From Rostratula benghalensis (lineage: Eukaryota; Chordata; Aves; Charadriiformes; Rostratulidae): 64,000 bases of DNA. A model generated the notes under the pieces. That model saw nothing but the letters and a program-made list of their open reading frames with translations. It had not been told where the DNA came from and did not search any database. Below, in pieces: positions 33,589-46,100 of this stretch (position 1 is its first letter; each line of letters opens with the position of its first letter). The position numbers and the translations under genes are program-made. The DNA lies in contig VXAI01000115.1 of the NCBI GenBank assembly GCA_013399305.1, positions 2,483,233 to 2,547,232 on the forward strand, read 5' to 3'.

Positions 33589-36447
33589 GTAGCTAGCTTT
33601 GGGAAGGGCGAGCTGGGGGGAGAACCTCCGTCGTCCTCCAGGGCGGAGGCGGGCGGGCCGGCCGGTCGCTACCGGGCCTGGTTTGTCTCAGGAATCCCTC
33701 CCGCCCCGGGCGCGGTGCGGGCCCTCCGCCGGAGTGTAAGCGCCAGCCCCGTCCTGCTGGGGGGAGAGAGGGGGCAGAGTTGGTGGGAGCAGCTCGGGTC
33801 TGCCGCGTCGTATCTAAAGGCTACGAGCCTGCACGTAGTTGGGGAGGGCGGATGTAGGGGGGCTGTCTAGGGGAGGGAGCAGCGCGGAGGTGTGTGTGTG
33901 TGGGGGGGGTGGGTTGGGTGCTGGTTTGCGGGGCAGCAGCAGACACCACGTAAAGGCGAAGGGAGGTTATCGCTGAACAAAAGAGGGGAGAGCAGCTTTC
34001 CACTTGTTACCGGAAATGAGCGTGTGCGGGGTTATTAGTGCACGGAGGAAAACAAAATTTAGTAGGCTGATAGTTTGCTTGCCTTTTAATTTTTTCGACA
34101 GCAGGCATCCCCATTATCCTTTTTTTTTTTTTTTTTTTTTTTTCCCAAGGTTCTAAACACCTAAAAAGTGGCCTAGTGCCTTGTGTTTGTAAGTCTGAGG
34201 TATGAGGTAGCCTCACGGACTTGAAGGGACAGCATGTTCTGCAGGACCTGTTTCTTTGCAGTGTGTATAGGCCCCTAAGCTCTTATAAATGCGAACAAAA
34301 TAAACGTGAAAAAATTACTCTTAGATTGTGTGTGTTGGCATTGGTTGTTCTTAAACGATTTTTCACAGCTTTCGTCTAGCATGAATGTTTTAATTTCATT
34401 GCTACCAGACTTACGTAGCATTATGTTGTATTTTTTGTTCTTTCTGTTCAGGGATATTTTTTTTTTTTTTCATTCGGTGCCTTGTGCCTTGGGAATACTC
34501 TGTTATGGTTTTTTTTAATATTTTTACTTTTAATCTACTTCAATTTTGTAAGCATTTTTGGAGGCTTTTAATACATTTTGATGAAGAGCAAAATTTAGTA
34601 GTTCTCCCAATGGTACCCATTAAGTTTTTCACCTTGGTCTGTAGGAATGTTAAGTCGTTTACAGCTTGAGGTGTAAGAGCTGCCTAGCCTCTCTGATAGC
34701 TTATCAGTTCAAGCTACACACCAATTCCTAAAAATGGTTGGGTTGGGGTTTTTTTTTGGCAGTTGACCTTTGAGCAGCCTCTTTAATTTTAATGTGTTGT
34801 GTTTCCTTTGATAACATTGGAGGACAGCATGGCTGTGTTGCCAGAGACTTGTGTTATCATTTTTTTTCCTAGGCTATTTCTTTAGTACTTTCTGGGTTTG
34901 GGGTTTTTTTGTTGAAGGTCAGAACTCTGCTCATCCCCCAGGTGAGGATGCAATTTTAAAATGTTGTGGAAGCCCAAACTAAAATCTGCTTAACTTCACT
35001 AGACTACTACAATCTTTTTGTAGCATGACTTGCTTCTGGCTATGTTCTTAGTTGTTACTTGTGAGTTGTTTACCTTACATTTTCTTGCTCAGTTTGGGAA
35101 ATTTTTGCCCTGCTTTTCAATGTTCTCTTGCAAAAGCCGGGGGGGGGGGGTGTTAGATGTAATAATTTGAAAGTAAATTCCTTTTGACTTTTAGTTTCTA
35201 GTTTATTGACAAGAGCATTTTGTTGATGTTGGTCTGTCTGGTCCACAGAAATTTAATTTGATGATTTATCTCTCCATTGTACATGTGGACTAGAAGGAAT
35301 TCTATGTTAGTTCTCAAATCTGTTCAAGATGTTTAGTGTTGCGTCTTCATGTGTATTGGCTAAGTGGTTGTTACAGACCAGTCATGACAAATTAAAAGGT
35401 GATTAAACAAAGTCAGCAATTTCTCATTTGCCCTCCTTAGGAGGGTTGAGCACAGTTGTCTGCTGGCTGCTTATAAAAATAACACAAGTGTGGAGTACAG
35501 AAAAATTACATGGATGGTTTTGAAACACTATGAATCACATTGTAAATTGCATCTGTCCCTTGACAGTGCCTGATTCTAAAAGGGTAGGTATAGTTTGCAG
35601 AATATGAAGATCAGACGTGCTGCTTAGCACTTAAAGGCAATCTTTTGGAATGGTTGTGATATTAATGAACAGAAACTTTTAATTTCAATGATATTGCATC
35701 TTGAGCTTAATAAATGCTTTATGGACCGTGCTTCCGAATTGTCTGTGTGAATGTGCCTTATAATTGCTTGTTCATAAAGTCCAATATGGAGAATGTATAA
35801 GTAGCACCAAATAAACAGATACTATTTTTTAAAAAACAAAACCAACCTTCCCTACAGCTTTTATTATGAACTAGATGATACCTTGTATAAATTATGATTT
35901 AAGTGGCTTGGAAGTTACACATTTCTGACCGCTGGAGAGTAAGGATTGTAAAGTATATGTTAAAATGGAATATGCCTATGATATTTTGCTAAGAGACCAT
36001 CTACTAATAGACCCAAATTGAGTGTAAAGCAACATGTTAACCTGTAGCTCTAAATACCTTGTGGCTTCTTCAGAAACCTGAGAGCTGAAGCCTGTATATT
36101 TTCATGTACAGGTGACAGAAAACTTTGTGACACATTTATAAATCACTGAGTACTAGCAGGAGCTACTTGTAGTGCCAAAGTGTTTGAGAGAGTCAGTAAT
36201 GTGCTGGTTACTTATGGAGAAAACATCACTTCAAAATAGCTGAGTGCTGTTGTGAATCTGCTTCAGAATAGACTTGAAGTGGAAGGGTACAATTTGATTC
36301 AGCTCTGTGTTTATTAATGTGCTTGATAGTATAGACTATCAAAAAATGCAACAATGAAGCTTTTTGTATTGGTAAATGTTAAATTGCTACCTCTGATGTT
36401 TGATTATGTGTGTGGAGGTAAACAGTGGCTTTTTTTCTCTTTATCAG
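33589..36447 (+). other. TGFBRAP1: TGFBRAP1 intron 1 (5' UTR intron)
   Basis: About 2.9 kb, starting GC-rich and becoming AT-rich. It contains a 24-nt poly-T (34120-34143) and an 11-nt G run near 35138. No CR1 or coding exon is recognised. The 5' boundary depends on the unconfirmed donor at 33589. Confidence 0.55.
34120..34143. repeat. Poly-T run (24 nt)
   Basis: Uninterrupted T tract in the first TGFBRAP1 intron. Confidence 0.95.
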
Positions 36448-36464
36448 ATCACCCAGAAGACACA
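36448..36464 (+). other. TGFBRAP1: TGFBRAP1 5' UTR segment in the first coding exon
   Basis: 17 nt between acceptor ...CTTTATCAG and the ATG at 36465. Confidence 0.8.
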
Positions 36465-37149
36465 ATGAGTGTTAAAGCTTTCAAGCTTGTTTCTGCTGTT
36501 GAGCGGGAGTTGTTAATGGGAGACAAAAATTACATCAACATCGAATGTATCGAGTGCTGCGGAAAGAACCTTTATATTGGAACCAATGACTGCTTTATCT
36601 ATCACTTTCTGTTGGATGAAAAGATATCAACAGCTGGAAAAATAACTTTTGCTGCAACCAAGCAACTGCATAAATACCTAGGCTTGAAGAAGCCCGTGAG
36701 TGAGTTGAAAGCAGCCTCTGCCCTCACCAGGCTTCTCGTCCTTTGTGACAACACAATAACACTAGTTAACATGATGAACTTGGAACCTGTCCCCACTGGT
36801 GCTAGAATCAAAGGAGCTGTGACATTTGCAGTAAATGAGAACCCTGTGAGCGGGGATCCTTTCTGCGTTGAAGTCTGCATTATCTCGGTCAAGCGGCGAA
36901 CCATTCAAATGTTCATGGTGTTTGAAGACAGAGTCCAGATAGTGAAGGAAGTGTTTACTCCAGAGCAACCCTGTGCTGTGGCTGTAGATGGTTATTACTT
37001 ATGTCTTGCACTTACTACACAATATATCATTTTGAATTATAATACTGGTGTCTCCCAGGATCTATTTCCTTATTGCAGTGATGAGAAACGACCAATTGTG
37101 AAAAGGATAGGCAGACAAGAGTTTCTGTTGGCTGGCCCTGGAGGCCTAG
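36465..37149 (+). CDS. TGFBRAP1: TGFBRAP1 coding exon 1 (residues 1-228 plus one base of 229)
   Basis: Donor GTGAGA at 37150. It encodes [20 protein letters not shown] through [13 protein letters not shown]: most of the CNH domain. The conserved block [15 protein letters not shown] is present. Confidence 0.97.
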
Positions 37150-40100
37150 GTGAGACTAAGGATTTTAATTTTTTTGCAATTCTTCTAACTTCTTCCTCTT
37201 AATTTCTCTCAGCTTGGGAAGCTTAACTAATTACGTGTTGTGCAAAATAATGATAATTTTCTTCACAGGGCTATACTGGAACACTGAGATAAAAAGGCGG
37301 ATGGTAAATTTTTGGCACTAAGTATTACTTATAACCCTCCTACTTTTTTAATGCATAAAAATCTGATTGTATTGTAATCATGTCTGTAGAAAGCTTCATT
37401 TCTGTATAGACAACCAACAGTAGTAGTATGTTGCTGCCCAGGGTAAAAAAAAATAAAAATAGGTTGGTACCATGTGAAACTTCAGAAGGTGATAACATCT
37501 CTGTAGTAAGAGTGGGTTTGAGGAGCCCTGTGTTACTCTGAAATTGTTAAATTAGTGTAGATGAGTTATTTTTTTCCTCATTTGCTATTAAGAGGAGCTC
37601 AAATGAAGCCCATTTCATAAATTGTAATAGATTATCAAGTAGGTATGTTGTACTACAGTGCTAGTAGGAAATGTTAGTGGAAGTAAACTGTATCTTAACT
37701 CCTGTAGAAGTAAACTCTGTCCTAGCTATAGATGTTGTTAGATACTACCCAGTTTTTATGCTCCCATTTGTTCAATTTTTCATAGTATTTTTCAGCTCTG
37801 TATTACAGAAAATGATAGTGTAAGTTTGCAAAACCAAAGTCAGATCTGGTGAGATAATGCTTTTGTTTAATAGACAGATGATTGTAAGGGCTACTGCTGC
37901 TATAATCTGTCTAAATCAACAATATGCTGCGAGATCAGTAAGCTTGAGCTTTTTTTGGAAAGCTGCAATATCCCAGAGTGGACAGATCATAGGCAGAATG
38001 CTTTCATGCTGTTTGCCATATGACTCTCTGTTAAGGAAAGGCAGTTTATGTATCTTCCCTGACACATTAGGAATAATATGACACAAAGATCACAAGTATA
38101 TAGGCCCTTACTTAAAGGTTCAGTGTGGGGTTTGGGATTTTAATATAAATTCTAAAGAAAAGCAAGCATGCAGTCACTTGTTTATTAGTAGTTTTGTCTT
38201 GTGACTAGAATGAGATGTACTTATAGAATCATAGAATCATCTGGGCTGGAAGGGATCTTCAAAGGTCATCTAGTCGGACACCCCCAGCTAGACCAGGCTG
38301 CCCAGGGCGTCATCGAGCCTCCCCTTGAATATCTCCAGGGAAGGGGCCTCAACCACCTCCCTGGGCAACCTGTTCCAGTGCTTCACTACCCTCATTGTAA
38401 AGAACTTGTTCCTAATATCCAATCTAAATCTGCTTTTCTTCAGTTTAAACCTCATCCTGTCACTACAGGCCCTTGTAAATAGGCTCTTCTACAGCATTTC
38501 TGTAGGCTCCCTTCAGGTACTGGAAGGCTGCTATTAGGTCTCCCCAGAGCCTCCTCTTTTCCAGGCTGAACAACCCCAGCTCCCTCAGCCTATCCTCGTA
38601 GCAGAGTTGCTCCAACCCCTTGGTCATTCTTGTGGCCCTTTAACTCACTAGTTTTTCTTGAAAGAAGTAGAGACTTGTTAGAATATCAGTTTACACAAAT
38701 TACAGATGTTTCAAAGTGAACTTGTTTTTTCAGATGTAGGGCTTTTCAAAGTTACCTTGGTTGCTACTTACTCAAACTGTTAGTTGCTTTAAGTGTGGAC
38801 ACATATTTGTGGACATTGACCTTTTTAGTAGTGCTATGAAAGTTAAAATATGTGAATTGACTGTCTGAAAGTATTCCCTTTTGACATCTTTCTAAGGAGA
38901 TCCCATTCTTAATTTTATCTCTGTTTATCTTTTTAGGAATGTCAAATCAAATTCTGTTCAACTGATTTGTTTCTTTTTTGATTTAAGAAGAATGAGGTAC
39001 ATTTTCAAGTCATAATATTTAGTCAAAAAGCAGGATTTTTAGTCTGACTTATGATTTTAATCTGATGTCTTAGAAGAGAGCTATACAATAAGATCTTTAC
39101 TCGTAAAGTAAATCATCATTCTTGTGTAAGTAGATTGTCCTAGGGTTAAAATATCGGATGATATATGGTATTGTAAGAAATGCACTTATGTAGCTCCCGA
39201 TGTGCTATAAACTTCCTTTTTTCCCATAATACAGGCAAAGTCTACCTTGTACTAACTTAGGCACCCTCAAAGACTGCATACTATGAAATGTATAGATTTT
39301 CCATCTCTATTTCAGCGTGTAGGGGTTTGTTGTTTTTTTTTTCCAATCATCTCTTCTCTATTCCTGCCCCACTGTTGTTTTGATTAGTATTATCCATCTT
39401 GCTCCTCTTCCGTGGTAAAATTCTTAGTGTCTTTAACGCTTGTTTTTGAAGTTGTGGAGCTGTTGAGCACACTTATAACATTTAAGTGTTGTGTGTCTTG
39501 GCATTTGAGGTAGGCCTCTGCTGTTAAGGGAATGGACTTGAAAAGGCTTGATGTCGATCTTTGGTTCTAATTTTCTTTTGTAGGTCTTACTGGTTAGGAC
39601 ATTTGTTTGGCACTTGGTAGAGCATCTGTACTAAATTCAGCCTGTTTGGCTGAGGTGAATGAATGTATTCTCCTTCAATGTATTTGGCTTTATAGTGTTT
39701 GAAGTGACATTTATCTAGATTAATTTGCTTTTCTGAATTAAGACTGGAATTTAGCATGGCAGAAATATAAAGTAAAATGTCTTTGAGATTTTGGGTATGT
39801 AACCTTTTTCGTTACCTGGATTCTTTGTATTTAAAACTGATTATTAGAATTGTTCATAGTTGATCCATAGCCTCAGCCACTCAGTGTGTTGGGGGCTCTA
39901 CTTGCAATTATCTGATATCTGCAGTTGTGGCTGATGCACTAGGGGACTGCGTGGCCATTCAAAAGGACACTGATAGAATGAGTCAGCTCATTCTCGCTCA
40001 GCTGAGAAATGGGCTTGACGGGAATCTCATGAAGTTCAGCAAAGGGAAATGTCAAGTCCTGTACCCAGGGAGAGACAGCCCCGTGCACCAGTACCAACTT

Positions 40101-43100
40101 GGGGGGCTGACTAGGTGGCAAGCAGCTTTGCAAGGATGGACACGAGGGCTCTGGTGGGCAAAGTGACCATGAGTCTACTATGTGCCCTTGTGGTAAAGAA
40201 GTCCAACAGCCTCCTGGGCCACGTTTACTGGTGAATGTGGTAATGTTACTGGTTGGACTCAATGATCTTAAGGGTCTTTTCCAACCCAAGTGATTCCGTT
40301 AGGAAAAGTGCTGCCAGCAGGTTGTGAGAGGCAATGTTTCCCCTCAGTTGTAGTGAGACTGCATTTGGAGTGCTGGGTCTGGTTCTGGGATCCCCAGAAT
40401 ACTGTGGACACGCTGGAGTAAATCCACTGAAGAGCCAGAAAGACAGCTGAGTGATTGGAGCACCTCATGTGGAGAGGCTGAGAACACTGGAACTGTTCAG
40501 TCTGGAGAAGAAAATGCTTGCAGAGATCTTATCAATGTGTATGGGGAGGATAAAGAAGGCAGTGGTATTGTATCCAGTGAAAGGATGAGAGGCAGTTGGT
40601 ACAAACTGAGATACAGGAAGTTCTACATAAACAGAAGAAAACAAATTCCTCATTGTGGTGGTGGTCAAACCAGGAAATGGAGTCTCTGCTCTCAAAGATA
40701 CTCAAAACCTGACTGGGTGAGGTCTTGAGCAACCTGTGTTCTAGTTGACCCCACTTTGAGCAAGGAAGTTAGACAGGTCTCCAGACATCCCTTCTTGTTT
40801 CAACTGTTCCATGGCCTTAATGATATAAAAACCCTACAAAAAAATTGATACATCATTTTAATTTATTCCTTTTGCTTTTCCAGAATAAGCTCTTTTCAGT
40901 GGTGTTTGGTTTGGACAGTTGTGTAGTGATTGAGTAGACTACAAATGGAACTGGAGAACGAGCACACAGGTACTAAGCAGAATGATTCATAGAAGGTTAT
41001 GCAGGGCCTTTTCTCACAGCTGATGACGCTGCATAAATCGGGGTAGTCAGTAGTAACCAGCATGTTCCTGTGTGGTTTTCACCCACAGGTAACGTTCCTT
41101 GGGCTGTCAACTTTTACGATAACTGAAACTTTTCATATTCTTTTTTAAACAAGTAATAATAATGAAGAAGTTTTATTTAAGTTTCTTACAGGTATTTTCA
41201 TTAAGAGGTCTTTTGTTTTAAAACAAACAAATAAACAAAATATACAGTGTATTGCACAAAGTCCTGAGTAACCTGATCTAAGTTGGTCCTGCTTGGAGTG
41301 GGAGGGGCTGGACTGGATGTTCTTCAGAATCCCTTTCTGACTTCAATTATTTTATGATTCTGTAAATTTCTAGATATCTTGGTGCTGAAAACAGCATAGC
41401 TGTGTTTTGGGTAGCTCTTGTAACCTTTGGATAGTGTATGCAGTATTAACACAGAATTGATTACTGGCTTCATCTCAGTTTCATCAAACACATTCCTGTA
41501 CTATAAAAAGGCCATGGTTATGATTGTAGTTGTTGTGTTTATTGTTATCCTTAGGTGGGAGCTAGATGAAGACAGAAAATGTATCATTCTATCACAGAAG
41601 CTCTAGCTACTGAGAGTAGAGGGATGTAGAGATACATTGACTTGGAAAAGTACTGTGCGTTGTTCTGCATACCCTTTCACTTCCTTAAAGGATTTTATTT
41701 TTAAATTACCTAAAAAACAGCTTTGTAATTAAAAAGGGGGGAAAAAAAGCTTTTAAAATCAGATTTTTATAATATTTTTAAGAATGTCAGAGAAAGAGAA
41801 AATTCTTAGAAGTAATATTTCAAATATAATTAGCCCTGAGTTTACTCCTGGCTAGTGTGTATTTAACTGAAGTTTTCTCTCACTTTTTGAGATGGGGTTA
41901 TATCACAAACAGCTGAAACACACTAAAAATGGATAGTGCAGTCTGCCTGGCATAAAATTCCCTTCCAATCAATAAAAATATCAAGATTGGGAATTACATA
42001 TTATGCCCTAAAAAAGTATTTTCTGTACTGTGCTCTGACTGAAAAGCTGATCCATGTAGTGAAAAGCAAATGGCATTACTTGCCAAGACAGATGCGAAAG
42101 TCTTATTTTGTGTTGCACCCTTAGTCAAGGGAAAGGGCTGATCATTTCAAAGCTGCTAGAAAGTACCCAGAAGCTTAGTCTCTACACTGCAGTTCTGTAA
42201 AAAATCTTCAACCTTCTGTTTTTCCTTTTTCACCTTCTGTCCTCCCTCAACTACCCTTGCCTCATTATCCACCGTTTGGAAGAGATTTTTGTAAATTGAA
42301 TAACATAATCTTTTAATCTCCTCTGTCCTTTGGAGATCAGATTTACTCTGCCAGCTGTCAAGTGGCTCAATTCCTGCCAAACAACAGTTTTCATGGACGT
42401 GTCTTTCTAGTGGGAAGAGAATACTGGTTTTAAGGGGTATGCATTTGTGTTTAGAACAGAAGTTTGTATAGTGCTTCAGTACTACTCAGCTGGCCAAGGG
42501 TTATTGAACTACATTTGAAAACTTCAATTGTAGTTTTTCTTCAATTAATGTCTCAGGAAAATTAACTTCTGTTAAGCTAGGAAAAGGAAGGAGTTCAGAA
42601 TAGACAGGAAGAAAGATAGCAGCAAAGAAAAAACACAAATTAACTGAAGATTCAATGTGGTTATTTTCAAGACAGCGTTTTTTTCAAATGGAAAGCACGG
42701 ATGCTTCACAGGGTGCCCTGCTTGTCTCATGGAGCTGGACACTTGTTCTGTAAAAAATTTCACTGCAGCAAAAGTGAACTAGGAAATTATTGTCTGTCAG
42801 GATGTCTTTACACATTTGACATTTACAAGGAGCAAATATGGCTGCATTGCCAGGTCCATCAGGCAGTGCAAGTCTGCAGCTCCTACTAAGGCAGTGTTGT
42901 TTGAATGCTGGGTCTCACTGAATATTAGTGTTTTGAAATTAATTTGAACTACTTGGCTTAATTCTTATAGATAACCCCACCCCCCAAAACTTGCAAAACT
43001 CAAACAATTCCGGCTAGTTTCTTTCAGTATTCCTCGCTTATAGTTTTTGGTTTTGTCTGGTTTTTTGTGGTGAAAGAATTTAAAAAATTGAACTGAACTA

Positions 43101-46100
43101 ACCCACAGGTCTATAAGGTCCAGGAAGGTGTGATGTGCTGTTGTCATGCCACCTGATACTGCATCTGTTCTTCTGAGACTTTCTATTTCTGTACCTTCTG
43201 TACCTGTGCTTCCTGTTGGGAAAACAACAGTCTTCAACTAGTACAAGCCTTGGGCTTTGTTTCTCCCTGTGTTTTGTAGGCATGTTTGCAACTGTAGACG
43301 GGATTTCACAGCGTGCCCCTGTGCACTGGTCAGAGAATGTGATTGGAGCAGCTTTGTGCTTCCCTTACGTGGTTGCTCTCGACGATGAGTTCATCACGGT
43401 GCACAGCATGCTGGACCAGCAGCAAAAACAAACCCTGCCTTTTAAAGAAGGCCACATTCTACAGGATTTTGAAGGTATTAAAAATGACACTTTTTTTTTT
43501 TTGTCATCAGTAATTCTGGGCACAGTCACTTCAGTTGTTTTTTAAACAAAATGTCTAGCAAGCACGTTAACTGTTGCAACTGTTATTGGAAATGCTTTCC
43601 TGCTTAGATTCCTGCAGACCACGATAGGAAAACTTTAGTTATCCAAAATTCCACACTCCTAACAAAATGTATGCTCATTAAATGTGCTCTAATTGTCAAG
43701 TTAATTGCTGGGTAGGCATCTGTGGGGTTGGAGCTTTTTCTTGTAACTGAATTATTTCTTTCAAAGGAGCAATGTTAATGCTACAGGTTAATAATTGTGA
43801 GCTACAGGTCCATTGGCTATCCTGACAAAGTTATAATATCTTAATAATGTTCTTTTCTATTCCTTCCTAAAGTACCTGTGTGAGATGTTTAAAAGATATT
43901 TCATAAAGAAATGTTAAACAAAAAGTAGAAAACTTTCTTTTGATCTGTTCATCAATTAAGAATTTCTAAGTGTGGAATATATTGCATTGCTTTTTTTTTT
44001 TTTTTTTCCAGCAGAGAGCTACAAACTCTAGCACTATGAACCGTATGTTACTTGCTACTTTTGATGTACAACTTAAAATTTTGGAGTGTAAGCCTATGGA
44101 AATACCTGGCAGTTAAAAGTCCTTATTAACCTGAATCGGGGCAGTTTTTTCAGTGGTGACTTTTACAGCTTTTATCATGAGACATTATAGTCAGTTTAAT
44201 TTACTCAGAGTGGAATGAAATCTGCTGTAAATAAATAAATTTACCATTAGCTCTGTATTTCTGAGGTGCTATTTACAGATAAACGATACTATTTAGTAAA
44301 CATGGTAAGAACAAAAAATGAGTTTTGAAACTTTAACACTGGCTAGGTTCTTGTATCTGAAATAGTAAATCTCAAAGCTTATTTCTGAATTCTGAATTTT
44401 TTCTGTAGGTAATATAAACTGAGTATGTCTGTTTCCTCTGTCCAGGAAAGGTGATTGTTGCTACTAATAAGGGTGTGTATATCTTGGTGCCACTGCCTTT
44501 GGAAAAACAGATTCAAGATCTTCTAGCTAGCCACAGAGTGGAAGAAGCCCTCATTCTAGCAAAAGGAGCTCGAAGGAATATTCCAAAAGAGAAATTTCAG
44601 GTCTGTCCTTCCTTTAATTTTCATGAAAATATAAATTTCACAGTGGGGCCATGTATACCAATGGTCAAGTGACTAGAGAGGGTGGGGGAGGATTTGCATT
44701 GAAGAGGAGTCTGATCCCTTTTATGGCTTCAGCCTGAGGAAGTAGAAATGCAGCTGAATTGTCTTGTGCTTGAGAAGGCTGTGACATTGGCAGGGTTGAG
44801 TGCTGTTGTTCTGCTGGGGTTTTGGTATTGGGGTTTTTTCCAAGTGTGTAACTTGAAAAAAAATTGAGGGGGGAAAAAAAATAACCACGAAAAACTTGTG
44901 GTAGAGAATACACTGTGATGCTTCCTTTGTACTACATTCTGTTATTTGCCATTGCTGTCTAAAAAAGTATGAATTTAGATCAGATTTTCTAGGTTTTAGT
45001 TTTTTATCAGAGGTTCTCGCCACATCCTAAACTCCAGAGTAGTACAACTTCTAAGTTAAGTGATGGGAAATCTAAAGCAAGTACATCCTACTTCCAAACT
45101 CATACAAATAGTACTTGTACTGGTGTGTAACTGAGTATTTAAGATTTTTGTGTGGCAAAGTATCTTAGTAGCTCTTTGATTAGAGATCTGTACTCATTTC
45201 TTTCTATGTCTGCTTTATGTTACAATGCATATTCTACTGTATTCTCCTTCCTATTTATTATTTAGAGGCTGAAACTTGGAAAAAGTAGCTTGAAATCTCA
45301 CCAAATAGGTTAATGAATATTTGACTTGGTTTCTTTCCCTTTGCAAAAGCAAAATTTGATCAGTAACCTGTAGAAAACCTGGTTTGTTTTTAAAAATATA
45401 ATTTGGGGCATTTTATTGCTATTAAAGTGGTTACATTATTTTGGTTTGTTTAGGAAGATATAAAGTTTGGAAACATGTCTGTGGAAATTACAGAATTGCA
45501 GTGGTCTGAAATGATTCAGTCTGTCCAGATTTAATCATATATAATGTTTAAAAAAAATTCAAGAACTTTCCCATTCTTTATGTTTTGGTCATGGCCATTT
45601 GAAAGCAGTCATTAAAGTAAATGAAATTTCCATCACCTTATATTTTGATCCTTAACTCTTCTATTAAATGAACAGCTTGGAGGCTGCTGGAAATAGAAAA
45701 GCTTGGCAGAAAAGTGTTTCTATCCTTTTGCTTAGGTACAACTGTCTGGAAGTACTTGAAGCTGAAATGTATTTGGGCAAATACAGAGTTCCATTTCCAG
45801 CATGTTTTGCTTTGCATCTTCACTTCTAATCTTTCCTTTGCGATCTATTTAAAGAAGTAAACTAAAATTCTGCTGTGAGGACAAGGATGCATGATCTAAT
45901 CACTATTTTCTATGCATGGTGACCTCTGAATTCTCCAGTTATTTCCTTCCATTTTATGTACATTTAGTGCAGGATATCTCTTTCTGTGCTCTGCTATGGG
46001 ATGAACTACAATTCACTATCTAAAATAACGTGATGTAGCATCTCGTTCCTGTTAAAAATCCTAAATTCAAGAAAACTTGTGTGTTTAGGATAAATTAGTT

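Larger units (their letters stand above)
33030..33960. promoter_or_regulatory. TGFBRAP1: CpG island at the TGFBRAP1 promoter (interrupted by an N gap)
   Basis: GC- and CpG-rich DNA on both sides of the Ns, with GCGGCGG repeats and C-runs. It most likely holds the TGFBRAP1 transcription start and 5' non-coding exon. Confidence 0.75.
37150..43279 (+). other. TGFBRAP1: TGFBRAP1 intron after coding exon 1
   Basis: 6.1 kb GT-AG intron. It carries CR1 fragments at 38225-38645 (minus), 39915-40810 (plus, composite) and 41262-41365 (plus). The rest is AT-rich with nothing recognised. Confidence 0.85.

Noticed and set aside
32849..33592. 247-codon open frame crossing the N gap
   Set aside because: Most of it is translated Ns, and it starts within a CR1 fragment.
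36354..36464. Upstream in-frame ATG giving a 37-residue N-terminal extension of TGFBRAP1
   Set aside because: It lies before a good acceptor (36445-36447) and the conserved family start is at 36465.
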